A stretch of DNA of 54,374 bases from Neomegalonema perideroedes DSM 15528 (GTDB taxonomy: Bacteria; Pseudomonadota; Alphaproteobacteria; Rhodobacterales; Rhodobacteraceae). Position numbers and translations under genes: made by a program. The stretch spans positions 1-54,374 of the forward strand of contig NZ_KB893666.1 of assembly GCF_000374145.1 (NCBI RefSeq). The letters are read 5' to 3'. The notes under the pieces were generated by a model. That model had not been told where the DNA came from and made no database searches. It saw only the letters and a program-made list of their open reading frames with translations. The first letter of the stretch is position 1, and every line of letters begins with the position of its first letter. Shown piece by piece: positions 42,602 through 51,007 of this stretch.

Positions 42602-44410
42602 TCACAAAACTTTGGCGAGGAATTCGACGGCGCGGGGATGCTTCGGCGCGCCGAGCACCTGCTCCGGGGGTCCGCTTTCGATCACGCGGCCCTTGTCCAT
42701 GAAGACCACGCGGTCGGCGACCTCGCGGGCGAAGCCGATCTCATGAGTCACCACCGCGAGGGTCGCGCCGGAGCGCGCCAGCCGCTTGATCACGTCGAGG
42801 ACTTCATTGACGAGTTCGGGATCCAGCGCGGAAGTCGGCTCGTCGAAGAGCAGAACCTTCGGCTTGAGCGCCAGAGCCCGGGCGATGGCGACGCGCTGCT
42901 GCTGTCCGCCTGAAAGCTGGCGCGGATAGGCGTTCGCCTTATCCGCCAGCCCGACGCGGGCCAGAAGCTCGCGGGCGAGGGCCTCGGCTTCGGCGCGCGG
43001 GACGCCCCGCACGGAAATCGGCGCCTCGACGAGGTTTTCGAGAACGGTCAGATGCGGAAAGAGGTTGAAGTTCTGGAAGACCATGCCGAGGTCGGCGCGG
43101 CGGGCGAGGATCTCGCTTTCGCGCAGCTCATAGAGCTTATCCCCTTCGCGGCGATAGCCGATCAGCTCGCCGTCCAGCGCGACGAAGCCGGAATCCGCGC
43201 GCTCCAGATGGTTGATCGCCCGCAGGAGCGTCGATTTCCCGGAGCCCGATTGCCCGAGGATCGCCGTCACGCTGCCGGGCGGCAGGGTCAGAGACACGTC
43301 GTCCAGAACCTTCAGATCGCCGAAGCTCTTGGAGAGATTGCGGACGACCACTTCTCCGCCGGGAGGCGGGCTTTCGGTCCAGCTTCCGGCGAGGGGGGCG
43401 GCGGCGCGGGGAGTCTCCCGGATCGGCGCAGGGCGGGAAGGGGCCTCGGGGCGCAGCAGCCCGAGCTTGACGAAGGGTTCGCGGAAGGCGTTGGGCGGCG
43501 GATTGCGCAGCGCGCCCCGGGCGTAATGGCGCTCGACGTGATATTGAATCACCGAAAGCGCGCTCAGGATGACGAGATACCAGACCGTCGCCACCATCAG
43601 CAGCGGGATCACCTCCAGATTGCGGCGGTAGATGATCTGGATGGTGTAGAATAATTCCGGCAGGGCCAGCACATAGACCATCGAGGTGCCTTTGGCCAAG
43701 CCGATGATCTCATTGAAGGCGGTGGGCAGAATGGCGCGCATCGCCTGAGGCAGCACGATCCGCCGCGCCTGACGCCCCTTCGGCAGACCCAGAGCGGCGG
43801 CGGCCTCATGCTGGCCCTGATCCACCGAGAGGATGCCGCCCCGGATCGCCTCCGCCGAGAAGGCGCCGAGATTCAGCGTCAGGCCGATCGCCGCCGCCAG
43901 AAAAGGCGTGATCAGCGCGGTGGTGGAGTAATCGAAAAGCTTATATTCGGTGAAGGGCAGACCCAAAGACACCCGCTCGTAAAGATAGCCGAGGTTGTTC
44001 AGGATCAGCAGCAGCACGATCAGCGGAATCGAGCGGAAAAGCCAGATGAAGCCCCAGGCCGTGGCGGCCAGCAGCGGCGCGCCCGACACCCGCGCCAGAG
44101 CCAGAACCGTGCCCAAGGCGAAGCCGAAGATCGAGCCGAGCAGCGTCAGCAGCAGCGTGCGCCCGAGTCCGGCGAGGACCGGCTCCGAGAAAAACCACTC
44201 CGCGAAGACGTCCCAGCCCCAGCGCGGATTCCCCAGCACCGAGTTCAGAACCAGCAGCAGGACCGCCGCGCCGAGCAATCCGCCCGCCAGTCTTCCGTAA
44301 TTGCGCGCGGGCACGATGGTCAGGCTACGGAGATCCTTGGGGAGATCCTGCGGGGCGGAGCTTTCGGCGGCGGGAAGGCGGCTGCGGGGAAAATCTGAAA
44401 TGCTGGTCAT
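42602..44410 (-). CDS. Fused amino-acid ABC transporter: permease and ATPase in one polypeptide
   Basis: A 602-residue fusion. Residues about 40-305 form a HisM/GlnP-type permease with 5-6 helices and the EAA loop [20 protein letters not shown], where the ATPase docks. A Pro-rich linker (about 310-355) leads to a full GlnQ-type ATPase (about 355-602): Walker [10 protein letters not shown], signature [15 protein letters not shown], Walker [14 protein letters not shown]-loop VVTHEIGF. In Bacillus tcyLMN/yxeNO these are separate genes. The reading frame is continuous, with no sign of a sequencing merge. It overlaps the acetyltransferase gene by ATGA, and the binding-protein gene follows. Confidence 0.92.
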   Translation of the reverse strand: MTSISDFPRSRLPAAESSAPQDLPKDLRSLTIVPARNYGRLAGGLLGAAVLLLVLNSVLGNPRWGWDVFAEWFFSEPVLAGLGRTLLLTLLGSIFGFALGTVLALARVSGAPLLAATAWGFIWLFRSIPLIVLLLILNNLGYLYERVSLGLPFTEYKLFDYSTTALITPFLAAAIGLTLNLGAFSAEAIRGGILSVDQGQHEAAAALGLPKGRQARRIVLPQAMRAILPTAFNEIIGLAKGTSMVYVLALPELFYTIQIIYRRNLEVIPLLMVATVWYLVILSALSVIQYHVERHYARGALRNPPPNAFREPFVKLGLLRPEAPSRPAPIRETPRAAAPLAGSWTESPPPGGEVVVRNLSKSFGDLKVLDDVSLTLPPGSVTAILGQSGSGKSTLLRAINHLERADSGFVALDGELIGYRREGDKLYELRESEILARRADLGMVFQNFNLFPHLTVLENLVEAPISVRGVPRAEAEALARELLARVGLADKANAYPRQLSGGQQQRVAIARALALKPKVLLFDEPTSALDPELVNEVLDVIKRLARSGATLAVVTHEIGFAREVADRVVFMDKGRVIESGPPEQVLGAPKHPRAVEFLAKVL

Positions 44411-45039
44411 CGGATCTGGACCTCCAGTCCGGCGCGGGCGCGCAGAGCCGCGAGGGCTTCGGCGGAGACCGTCACGCCGAGCTGCGCGGGCAGATCGGGA
44501 TCCGGCGTCTTCAGCGGCGCGGAGCCGGGCTTTCCGGCCTCGGCGCCGATGTGCTTTTCAAAAGGCAAGGTCTTGTAGAAAGCCGGATCGAGATCAGGCT
44601 CGAAGAGCGGCCGATAGCCGTCGGTGAGATAAAGTCCGGCGGCCTCGGGCTGGCGGAATCCGGTGGTCAGATAAACCCGCCGATAGCCCTGACGCGTCGC
44701 CTGAATCTCCAAAGCCCGCACGATCCGCCGCGCCAGACCTTGGCGGCGCAGATCGCCGCGCGTCCAGATGCGCTTGAATTCGGCGGTTCCGGGATCGGCG
44801 TGACGCATGAAGGCGCCGCCCGCCACGGCCTCGCCCTCGCGCAGGAGCAGCAGGAAATTCCCATCGGGCGGCGCGAAGGCCTCGGGCGGATAGCGATGAA
44901 CTTCGGTCTTCGCGCCCTCGCGGTCGAAGAGCGTTCCGTAACGCGAGTCGTATTCGCGGATCAGATCCTCGACCAAAGGCCGGGCGCGCGGATCCGTCGG
45001 GCCGCTCTCGATCAGGAGATCGGGAAGGAGATCGGTCAT
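44407..45039 (-). CDS. GNAT-family N-acetyltransferase
   Basis: A 210-residue protein with a GNAT domain (about 20-160). The acetyl-CoA motif A is seen as TRGDLRRQGLARRIVRALE and the following strand as YRRVYLTTGFRQPEAAGLYL. In Bacillus, the GNAT enzymes of the yxe and ytm operons N-acetylate S-substituted cysteines before oxidation; the same job is inferred here from operon context. The C-terminal 40 residues are outside the domain and not recognised. ATGA overlaps on both sides (M20 upstream, transporter downstream). Confidence 0.85.
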   Translation of the reverse strand: MTDLLPDLLIESGPTDPRARPLVEDLIREYDSRYGTLFDREGAKTEVHRYPPEAFAPPDGNFLLLLREGEAVAGGAFMRHADPGTAEFKRIWTRGDLRRQGLARRIVRALEIQATRQGYRRVYLTTGFRQPEAAGLYLTDGYRPLFEPDLDPAFYKTLPFEKHIGAEAGKPGSAPLKTPDPDLPAQLGVTVSAEALAALRARAGLEVQIR

Positions 45040-46238
45040 GCGGGGCTCTCCTGAAGGAAGCGTTCGGCCAGCGCGGCCCAGAAGGTCGCGGCGGGAGCCA
45101 GAATCGCGTCGTTGAAGCGATAAGCCGGGCTATGGAGGGGCGCGCCCTCGCCGATCCCGACGAAAAGGTAAGCGCCGGGGCGCGCCTGAAGCATGTAGGC
45201 GAAATCTTCGCTGGCGGTGCGGGGACGGAAATCCGTCAGGACCGCCTCCGGCCCGAGCGCCTCTTCTGCGGCCTCCTGAGCGAAGGCGATTTGCGCCGCC
45301 GGATTGATCAGGCTCGGGAAGCCGGTCTTCAGCCGGACCTCCGCCTCGGCGCCGAAGACCGCCGCCGCCGCTTTGATCACGGCGGGGACGCGCTCTTGCA
45401 GAAAGGCGCGGTTCTCCGGGGTGAAGGCGCGCAGCGACAGCCGCAGATCCACGAATTCCGGAATGACGTTGGCCGCCGCCCCGCCATGGATCGCTCCGAC
45501 CGTGACCACCGCCATCTCGCGCGGATCGACGTTGCGCGAGACGATGGATTGCAGCGCCGTGACCACATGGGCCGCCGCCAGCACCGGATCGATGGTTTCA
45601 TGAGGCTCGGCGCCATGGCCGCCCTGGCCCTTGATCCGGACTTCCGCCAGATCCACCGAGGCCATGGCCGGCCCCGTCACGAATCCGAACTTCCCGACCG
45701 GAACGCCCGGCCAGTTATGCAGCCCGAAGACGGCGTCCACGGGGAAGCGCGTGAAGAGCCCTTCCTCGATCATCTTCTTCGCGCCCGCGCCGATCTCTTC
45801 GGCGGGCTGGAGGATCAGACGCAAAACCCCGGAGAATTCGCCTTCCTCGGCCAGCCAGCGGGCGGCGGCGAGCAGAATCGCCATATGTCCGTCATGGCCG
45901 CAGGCGTGCGAGACGCCCTGATTCACGCTGGCCCAGTCGAGCCCCGTCGTCTCTTGAATCGGCAGAGCGTCCATATCGGCGCGCAGCCCGAGGATGCGGC
46001 TTCCCGAGCCGCGCGTCAGGCTGGCGACGAGGCCCGTTCCCGCGAGCCCGGAGGCCACGTCATAGCCCCAGCCGCGCAGGAGCCCGGCCAGACGCTCGCT
46101 GGTCTCCTGCTCCTGAAAGGCCAGCTCGGGGCGCTGATGCAGCTCGCGGCGCAGCTCGACGAACTCCCCGATCCGGGCTTCTATGGCGCGGCGACGGCTC
46201 AGCGCGCGCGGAGAAAGCGGGGCGAGGTCGCGGCTCAT
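45036..46238 (-). CDS. M20 family amidohydrolase / N-acyl amino acid deacylase
   Basis: A 400-residue M20D metallopeptidase-like amidohydrolase (hippurate hydrolase/YtnL/YxeP group). Metal ligands are visible in [15 protein letters not shown] (Cys/His) and [15 protein letters not shown] (catalytic Glu), with [12 protein letters not shown] near 82 and the substrate segment [13 protein letters not shown]. The C-terminal [16 protein letters not shown] supplies a last His/Asp-like ligand region. In the inferred pathway it removes the N-acetyl group after C-S cleavage. It is coupled by ATGA to genes on both sides. Confidence 0.9.
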   Translation of the reverse strand: MSRDLAPLSPRALSRRRAIEARIGEFVELRRELHQRPELAFQEQETSERLAGLLRGWGYDVASGLAGTGLVASLTRGSGSRILGLRADMDALPIQETTGLDWASVNQGVSHACGHDGHMAILLAAARWLAEEGEFSGVLRLILQPAEEIGAGAKKMIEEGLFTRFPVDAVFGLHNWPGVPVGKFGFVTGPAMASVDLAEVRIKGQGGHGAEPHETIDPVLAAAHVVTALQSIVSRNVDPREMAVVTVGAIHGGAAANVIPEFVDLRLSLRAFTPENRAFLQERVPAVIKAAAAVFGAEAEVRLKTGFPSLINPAAQIAFAQEAAEEALGPEAVLTDFRPRTASEDFAYMLQARPGAYLFVGIGEGAPLHSPAYRFNDAILAPAATFWAALAERFLQESPA

Positions 46239-47608
46239 GCGCTGCGGCTCCGGGAGGCTTCCGCCGAGGGCGAAGCATGGCGGCTGATCTTGAAGGGCAG
46301 GCCGAGCCGGTCGCGCAGAGTCTCGCCTGGGGCGGCGCGGTCGTAGCGGCCCCGGGCCTCCAGCTCCGGCAGGACATGGCGGAGGAAATCCTCCAGCCCC
46401 TCCGCCGAGACCGCGAAGCCGAGGATGAAGCCGTCCGCCGCGCCCCCGTCGAGCCAGCGGATGATCTCCTCGGCCACCTCCGCCCCTGAACCAAGGAAGG
46501 CGCTGCGCGGCGACGTCTCCTCCAGCGCGACTTCGCGCAGAGAAAGGCCGCGCGCCTTGGCCCGCGCCTTGATGCGGTCGGTGGTGGAGCGGAAGCTGTT
46601 GCGCCCGATCTCGCCGAGTTCGGGGAAAGGCGCGTCGGGATCATATTGCGCGAAGTCGTGATGATCGAAATAGCGCCCGAGATAGGCGAGGGCCTCCTCA
46701 AGGCTCACGAGGGCCTGAATCGCGGCGTATTTGGCTTCCGCCTCTGCGCGGGTGGCGCCGACGACGGGATGGATCCCCGGATAGATCTTCACCTCCTCGC
46801 GGGCGCGGCCATGAGCGACGGCGGCGTCCTGAACGCGGGCGCGGAAGGCGCGGGCCTCCTCCAGATCGGCGGCGTTGGTGAAGATCGCCTCGCCATATCT
46901 CCCCGCCAGAGAAATTCCGGCGTCGGAGGCCCCGGCCTGAAAGATCGCGGGCTGGCCCTGTTTCGAGCGCGGCGCGTTGAGCGGCCCTTCGATCTGGAAG
47001 AAGCGGCCCTTGTGATCGAGGCGGTGGAGCTTGGCCGGATCGAAGAAGCGCCCCGTCTCGCGGTCGCGGATCACGGCGTCCTCGTCCCAGCTGTCCCAGA
47101 GCCCTTGCGTCGCCTGAAGATATTCCTCGGCGATCTCATAGCGCAGGGCGTGTTCGGGATGAGGCCGCGAGTAATTGCGCCCCGAGCCCTCCAGCGGCGT
47201 CGTCACCACGTTCCAGCCCGCCCGCCCGCCGGAGATCAGATCCAGAGAAGCGAATTGCCGGGCCACGGTGAAGGGGTCGGAATAGGAGGTCGAGACCGTG
47301 CCCACCAGCCCGATCCGCGTCGTGACCGCCGCCAGAGCCGAAAGGATCGTCAGAGGCTCGAAGCGGTTGAGGAAATGCGGAATGGATTTCTCATTGATAT
47401 AAAGCCCGTCCGCCACGAAGACGAAGGCGAATCCGGCCTCTTCGGCCTTGCGGGTCTGCCCGACGTAAAAGGGGAGATTAACGCTGGCGTCGGCGGGGCC
47501 GGAGGGATGCCGCCAGGAATTCATATGGCCTCCGGCGCCATGCAGCATCAGGCCGAAGGAAAGCTTGCGGGGAGCGGCTTCGAGGCTCATGGCGCGGTCC
47601 TTTCTCAA
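46235..47608 (-). CDS. NtaA/SnaA/DszA-family FMN-dependent monooxygenase (YtnJ/YxeK-like)
   Basis: A 457-residue class C flavin monooxygenase using FMNH2 from a separate reductase. Motifs: [32 protein letters not shown], the [16 protein letters not shown] segment, [19 protein letters not shown] (typical of NtaA/DszA), and [19 protein letters not shown]. Relatives YxeK and CmoJ (YtnJ) oxidise N-acetyl-S-substituted cysteines, and the M20, GNAT and transporter genes alongside are the same set. It is coupled by ATGA to the M20 gene. The start at 47608 is supported by upstream purines. Confidence 0.88.
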   Translation of the reverse strand: MRKDRAMSLEAAPRKLSFGLMLHGAGGHMNSWRHPSGPADASVNLPFYVGQTRKAEEAGFAFVFVADGLYINEKSIPHFLNRFEPLTILSALAAVTTRIGLVGTVSTSYSDPFTVARQFASLDLISGGRAGWNVVTTPLEGSGRNYSRPHPEHALRYEIAEEYLQATQGLWDSWDEDAVIRDRETGRFFDPAKLHRLDHKGRFFQIEGPLNAPRSKQGQPAIFQAGASDAGISLAGRYGEAIFTNAADLEEARAFRARVQDAAVAHGRAREEVKIYPGIHPVVGATRAEAEAKYAAIQALVSLEEALAYLGRYFDHHDFAQYDPDAPFPELGEIGRNSFRSTTDRIKARAKARGLSLREVALEETSPRSAFLGSGAEVAEEIIRWLDGGAADGFILGFAVSAEGLEDFLRHVLPELEARGRYDRAAPGETLRDRLGLPFKISRHASPSAEASRSRSA

Positions 47609-47677
47609 GATTCCGGGGAGCGTTTTTGTGATCGCGTTTTCGCGACGCGCAGCCGAACGGCTTCGCTGGAAAACCCT

Positions 47678-48673
47678 CTAGGCGGCGGCCTGAGCGGGAA
47701 CGCCCGCCAGAAGCTCGATGGCGGCCAGACGCGGCGCGGCCTCGGCGATGGGGCTGTCGAGGATGAACTCCTCGACCCCGAAGCGGCGGCTGAGCTCGTC
47801 GAGCCGCGCGCGCACCTTCTCGGGCGTGCCCACCAGAGCCTCGGGGCGCTTTTCGACGATCTTAAAATCCTCGGCCCCGAGCTGGCGGGCGTATTCCTGC
47901 GCGCCCTCCGGCGAGCCGAGATTGACGCTCTGGCCGTTCGGCAGCACGAGGCGGAAGACCCGCGCCCCCTCCGCCAGACGCTCCGCCTCGGCCTGCGTGC
48001 GCGCCGCCACCGCCAGAAGCGCCAGTTTCGGACGCGCGCCCGCAATGGCCTCATAGGCGGCGAGGCTGCGCTCGATGGTTTGAGGATCGCCGTCATGATG
48101 TCCGGCGTAAGTGAAGTCCCAGCCCAGCCGCGCCGCGAGTTCGGCGCTCTCCACGCTGGCGCCGAGCAGGATGCGCTCCGGGAGGATCTCCGCGCGCGGC
48201 AGAGCCTCGGCGGCGGGAGCGCCTTCAGGCGGAGCGCCGCGCAGCCAAGCTTCGAGATCGGTCAGGCGTCGGGCGAAATCCTCATGGGGGGCGGGCTGGA
48301 GATCGGCGCGCAGGGCTTGCGTGCTGAGGGGGAAGCCGCCCGGCGCCTTGCCGATCCCGAGATCCACCCGCCCCGGCGCGAGATTGGCCAGAACGCCGAA
48401 GACCTCGGCCACCTTATAGGCGCTGTAATGCTGGAGCAGCACGCCTCCCGCGCCGACCCGGATGCGGCGCGTCCGGGCGAGGACATGGCTCGCCAGAACC
48501 TCGGGGGCGGCGCTGGCGAAGCCCGCGAAGCCGTGATGCTCGGCGAGCCAGAAGCGATGATAACCCAATTCGTCGGCGCGCTTCGCATAGGCGAGAGTCA
48601 GCGCCAGAGCCTCGGCGGCGGAGGCGCCAGGCGGGATGGGGCTTTTATCCAGAAGGCCGATGCGATAGCCCAT
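47678..48673 (-). CDS. Luciferase-like monooxygenase (MsnO8/YtmO-like)
   Basis: A 331-residue LLM flavoprotein. Characteristic segments: IGLLDKSPIPPGASAAEAL, ADELGYHRFWLAEHHGFAGF (AEHH motif), RIRVGAGGVLLQHYSAYKVA, and PGRVDLGIGKAPGG. These match the MsnO8/YtmO group; YtmO (CmoO) takes part in S-alkylcysteine salvage in Bacillus. It is the first gene of the operon, 69 bp ahead of the NtaA-like gene. The ribosome site AAGGA lies between the promoter's -10 and the ATG. Confidence 0.87.
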   Translation of the reverse strand: MGYRIGLLDKSPIPPGASAAEALALTLAYAKRADELGYHRFWLAEHHGFAGFASAAPEVLASHVLARTRRIRVGAGGVLLQHYSAYKVAEVFGVLANLAPGRVDLGIGKAPGGFPLSTQALRADLQPAPHEDFARRLTDLEAWLRGAPPEGAPAAEALPRAEILPERILLGASVESAELAARLGWDFTYAGHHDGDPQTIERSLAAYEAIAGARPKLALLAVAARTQAEAERLAEGARVFRLVLPNGQSVNLGSPEGAQEYARQLGAEDFKIVEKRPEALVGTPEKVRARLDELSRRFGVEEFILDSPIAEAAPRLAAIELLAGVPAQAAA

Positions 48674-49093
48674 TCGCCGCTTTCCTTATAAATTATTCGC
48701 ATATATGATCTTTTCGCAAAAACGATCTTACGCCCCGGCGTCCGGCTGTAAAGATCCGTGGAATTCTCGGGAGGCTGCGACGGAAAGGCGCGATTCTTGA
48801 AGAAACTTGAGGAAATACGAAGGGGTTTTCGATTTAATTAACTGATTTATATGCGATTATTGAAAGGCTTGGGAAAATATCCGCCTTGGCGTCCTTTATC
48901 TGAAGGGGCTTTGGAAGCGCGATGGAAAAACCGTGCGGCGCCAGAGATTTGCGGAGAGATTCGGGAGAATTTAATCCGTAGGGGTCTTTTATTGTGATAT
49001 TATCGCATATAAAAAGCAGATCAAAACGCTGGACGCCTTCCCCGCCGCGCTTGTGCGGCGAGGAGGGCGCGCAGGCGCTCCCGCATGAGGAGC
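48674..49093. other. 420-bp intergenic region with an AT-rich island
   Basis: The left part (48691-48727) is the promoter of the leftward monooxygenase operon. From about 48780 to 49020 the base composition is much richer in A+T than the rest of the window, with TTAATTAACTGATTTATATG and GATATTATCGCATATAAAAA stretches. A minus-strand frame of 119 codons (48834-49193) crosses it, but its first half lies in the GC-rich MATE gene and no ribosome site supports it. No RNA gene was recognised. Confidence 0.6.
48691..48727 (-). promoter_or_regulatory. Promoter and operator-like dyad of the sulfur-compound operon
   Basis: On the minus strand -35 TTGCGA (48714-48719) and -10 ATAATT (48691-48696) have a 17-bp spacer. 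The -35 sits inside an imperfect dyad GATCGTTTT-TGC-GAAAAGATC (48707-48727), and TGCGAA is repeated between the boxes. The binding protein is unknown; no regulator gene lies in the operon. Confidence 0.6.
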
Positions 49094-50527
49094 TTATCCC
49101 GCCGCCGCCATGGCCAGAGGTCGACGGAGCCGCCCCGCCAGCCGCCAAGTCATCAGCGCGGCGGCTGTGGTCAGGCCGAGGGCCAATCCCCACCAGATCC
49201 CGATTCCGCCCCAGCCGAGCCCGAAGGCCAATCCGTAGCTGGCCGGCGCTCCGACGCCCCAGTAGCTCACCAAAGCGATGAGCATCGGCGTCCGCGCGTC
49301 CTTCAGCCCGCGCAGGGCGCCGCTGGCGAGTCCCTGCAGGCTGTCCACGATCTGAAAGACGGCGGCCACCGCCAGAAATCCGACCACGAAAGGCGCCACG
49401 GCGGCGGCTTCGGGATTCTTCAGGTCAAGGTAAAGTCCCGCCAGCGTCTCGGGGATGGTCAGAAAAGCCAGGGCGGAGAGGCAGGCGAAGACCGCGCCGA
49501 CCCCCAGCGCCGCAATCGCCGCCCGCGAGACGCCGGAGGCGTCGCCCCGGCCTTGGGCGCGCCCGACCCGGATCGTCGCCGCCGCCGAGAGGCCCAGCGG
49601 AATCATGAAGGCGAGGCCGCTATATTGCAGCGCCACGCCATGCGCCGCCAATTCGCGCGCGCCGACCCACCCCATCATGATCGTCGTGGCGCTGAACAAA
49701 GCCACCTCGGCGACGATGGTCGCGCCGATGGGCCAGCCGAGCCGGAAGACTTCGCGCAGGGCGGGGAGGTCGGGCTTCAGGAATCGCCCGAACGCCGCAT
49801 GGATCCTCACAGAAGGCGCCCCTGCGGCGTAGGCCGCCAGAAACAGCGCCACGCAGGAGGTCGAGAGCAAGGTCGCCAGCCCCGCGCCCGCCATGCCCAT
49901 GGCCGGAATCCCCCAGCCTCCGAAGACCAAGAGGAGATTCAACAGAAGATTCAGCGCGCCGCCCATCACCAGCGCCAGAAGCGCGATTCCGGGCCGCTCC
50001 AGCGCGCCGAAAAAAGAGCGCAGCGCGATGATCGCCAATTGCGGAAACAGCGACCATTGCAGAATCCGCAGATATTCGGCGGCCAGCGCCGAGATCCGCG
50101 CCTCCTGCCCGAGCGCCAGAAACAGCGCCTCGCCGCGCCAGAGCAGAGGCGTCGCCAGCAGCGCATAGGCGAAGCCGAGCCAAAGCCCCATGCGCAGGAA
50201 GCGGCGCAAGCCGCGCGGATCCCTTGCGCCGAGGGCGTTGGCCGCCAGCGGCATGATCGCGTAGCCGAAGCCCGAGCCGAACATCCAGATCACGAAGAAG
50301 GCCTGCCATCCGAGCACGGCGGCGGCCAGTTCGTCGGGTCCGAGGCGGCCCAGCGTCACGGTGTTGGTGACGTTCAGCGCGAGTTGCGCCAATTGCGACC
50401 CGATCAGCGGCAAGCCCAGCCGGATCGTGGCCTTCACATGCTCCAACCAGGAACGCGCGGGCGCGCTCTCGCTGAAAGACATGCGCGCGGGCTCGCCTGA
50501 GGAGGCGTCTCCATCCATCTTCGTCAC
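49094..50527 (-). CDS. MATE family multidrug/toxin efflux transporter
   Basis: A 477-residue NorM-type antiporter with 12 hydrophobic segments in two halves. The first half opens with IRLGLPLIGSQLAQLALNVT, a conserved MATE start, followed by VTLGRLGPDELAAAVLGWQ. The second half starts near LPALREVFRLGWPIGATIVA. Such proteins export cationic drugs or dyes using Na+ or H+. The frame opens with a GTG at 50527; ATGs at 50518 and 50482 are alternatives, and the last may be the real start since conserved sequence begins only near residue 27. The gene is monocistronic. Confidence 0.88.
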   Translation of the reverse strand: MTKMDGDASSGEPARMSFSESAPARSWLEHVKATIRLGLPLIGSQLAQLALNVTNTVTLGRLGPDELAAAVLGWQAFFVIWMFGSGFGYAIMPLAANALGARDPRGLRRFLRMGLWLGFAYALLATPLLWRGEALFLALGQEARISALAAEYLRILQWSLFPQLAIIALRSFFGALERPGIALLALVMGGALNLLLNLLLVFGGWGIPAMGMAGAGLATLLSTSCVALFLAAYAAGAPSVRIHAAFGRFLKPDLPALREVFRLGWPIGATIVAEVALFSATTIMMGWVGARELAAHGVALQYSGLAFMIPLGLSAAATIRVGRAQGRGDASGVSRAAIAALGVGAVFACLSALAFLTIPETLAGLYLDLKNPEAAAVAPFVVGFLAVAAVFQIVDSLQGLASGALRGLKDARTPMLIALVSYWGVGAPASYGLAFGLGWGGIGIWWGLALGLTTAAALMTWRLAGRLRRPLAMAAAG

Positions 50528-50630
50528 CAGTTTCGGAGGGGGGCGCTCGTCCGGCCAAGCCGAATCCTAAGCGCGGCGGAGATCCGCCAGACTCCCCCTT
50601 TAGCCCGGAAAAAGCTTTCCGGCGACGAAG

Positions 50631-50660
50631 AAAAAGGCTGCGGCCGCCGTTCTAGGCGGC
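50631..50660 (-). terminator. Possible terminator of copZ
   Basis: GCCGCC (50655-50660 on the minus strand), a 6-nt loop containing the stop codon, then GGCGGC (50643-50648), followed 7 nt later by TTTTT. The gap to the T-run is longer than usual. A second palindrome, CCGGAAA-N4-TTTCCGG, lies at 50605-50622. Confidence 0.4.
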
Positions 50661-50846
50661 GGTCGCCGGAAAGCCCGCCTCGGCGAGGGCCTTCCGCAGC
50701 TCCTCCGGAGAGGCCGCGCTCTCGACCTTCACGATTCGGGTCGCGAGGTCGGCCTCGACCTCGGCCTGCGCGTCGAGGCCGAGGATGGCGGCCTTGACCG
50801 AGCGCGCGCAGCCGCCGCAGGCCATGTCTTCGATGTGCAAACGCAT
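50652..50846 (-). CDS. copZ: Copper chaperone (heavy-metal-associated domain)
   Basis: A 64-residue single HMA domain, [20 protein letters not shown], with the Cu(I)-binding MxCxxC motif at residues 8-13. It would carry Cu(I) to the CopA ATPase encoded divergently. The ATG at 50846 follows AAGGAG at proper spacing. A CueR-type promoter lies directly upstream, so copper should induce it together with copA. Confidence 0.92.
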   Translation of the reverse strand: MRLHIEDMACGGCARSVKAAILGLDAQAEVEADLATRIVKVESAASPEELRKALAEAGFPATAA

Positions 50847-50881
50847 GGGAGATCTCCTTAGGGCTCCATCTTCCGCCTTCT

Positions 50882-50912
50882 GATCTAGGGCTTCCCACCA
50901 TGGGAAGGTCAA
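50882..50912 (-). promoter_or_regulatory. CueR-type promoter of copZ
   Basis: On the minus strand -35 TTGACC (50907-50912), a 19-bp spacer and -10 TAGATC (50882-50887). The spacer contains the dyad CTTCCC-N4-GGGAAG. The 19-bp spacing is the hallmark of MerR/CueR-activated promoters, and the sequence matches the E. coli copA element closely. Confidence 0.8.
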
Positions 50913-50936
50913 GGGGCGCGTCAGGAGAATCCGGGC

Positions 50937-50967
50937 TTGACCTTCCCACGATGGGAGGCCCCACATC
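50937..50967 (+). promoter_or_regulatory. CueR-type promoter of copA
   Basis: -35 TTGACC (50937-50942), a 19-bp spacer with CTTCCC-N4-GGGAGG, and -10 CACATC (50962-50967). The first 13 bases of -35 plus spacer, TTGACCTTCCCAC versus TTGACCTTCCCAT, nearly equal those of the divergent copZ promoter. The two -35 boxes are 24 bp apart. Confidence 0.75.
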
Positions 50968-51007
50968 CGTAGGCGATCGATTCGAGTCAATGATGAAGGA
51001 GGCGATC

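Noticed and set aside
46646-48691. 681-codon plus-strand open frame across two monooxygenase genes
   Set aside because: Spans two recognised minus-strand genes and their gap; the translation is low-complexity and unlike any family.
48834-49193. 119-codon minus-strand open frame across the AT-rich island
   Set aside because: Its first half lies within the MATE gene region and is low-complexity; no ribosome site. Kept only as a possibility in the findings.
49085-50500. 471-codon plus-strand open frame opposite the MATE gene
   Set aside because: Arg/Gln-rich shadow of a 12-helix membrane protein gene.
50605-50622. CCGGAAA-N4-TTTCCGG palindrome as a terminator
   Set aside because: No T-run on either side at the needed distance; the better candidate overlaps the copZ stop.
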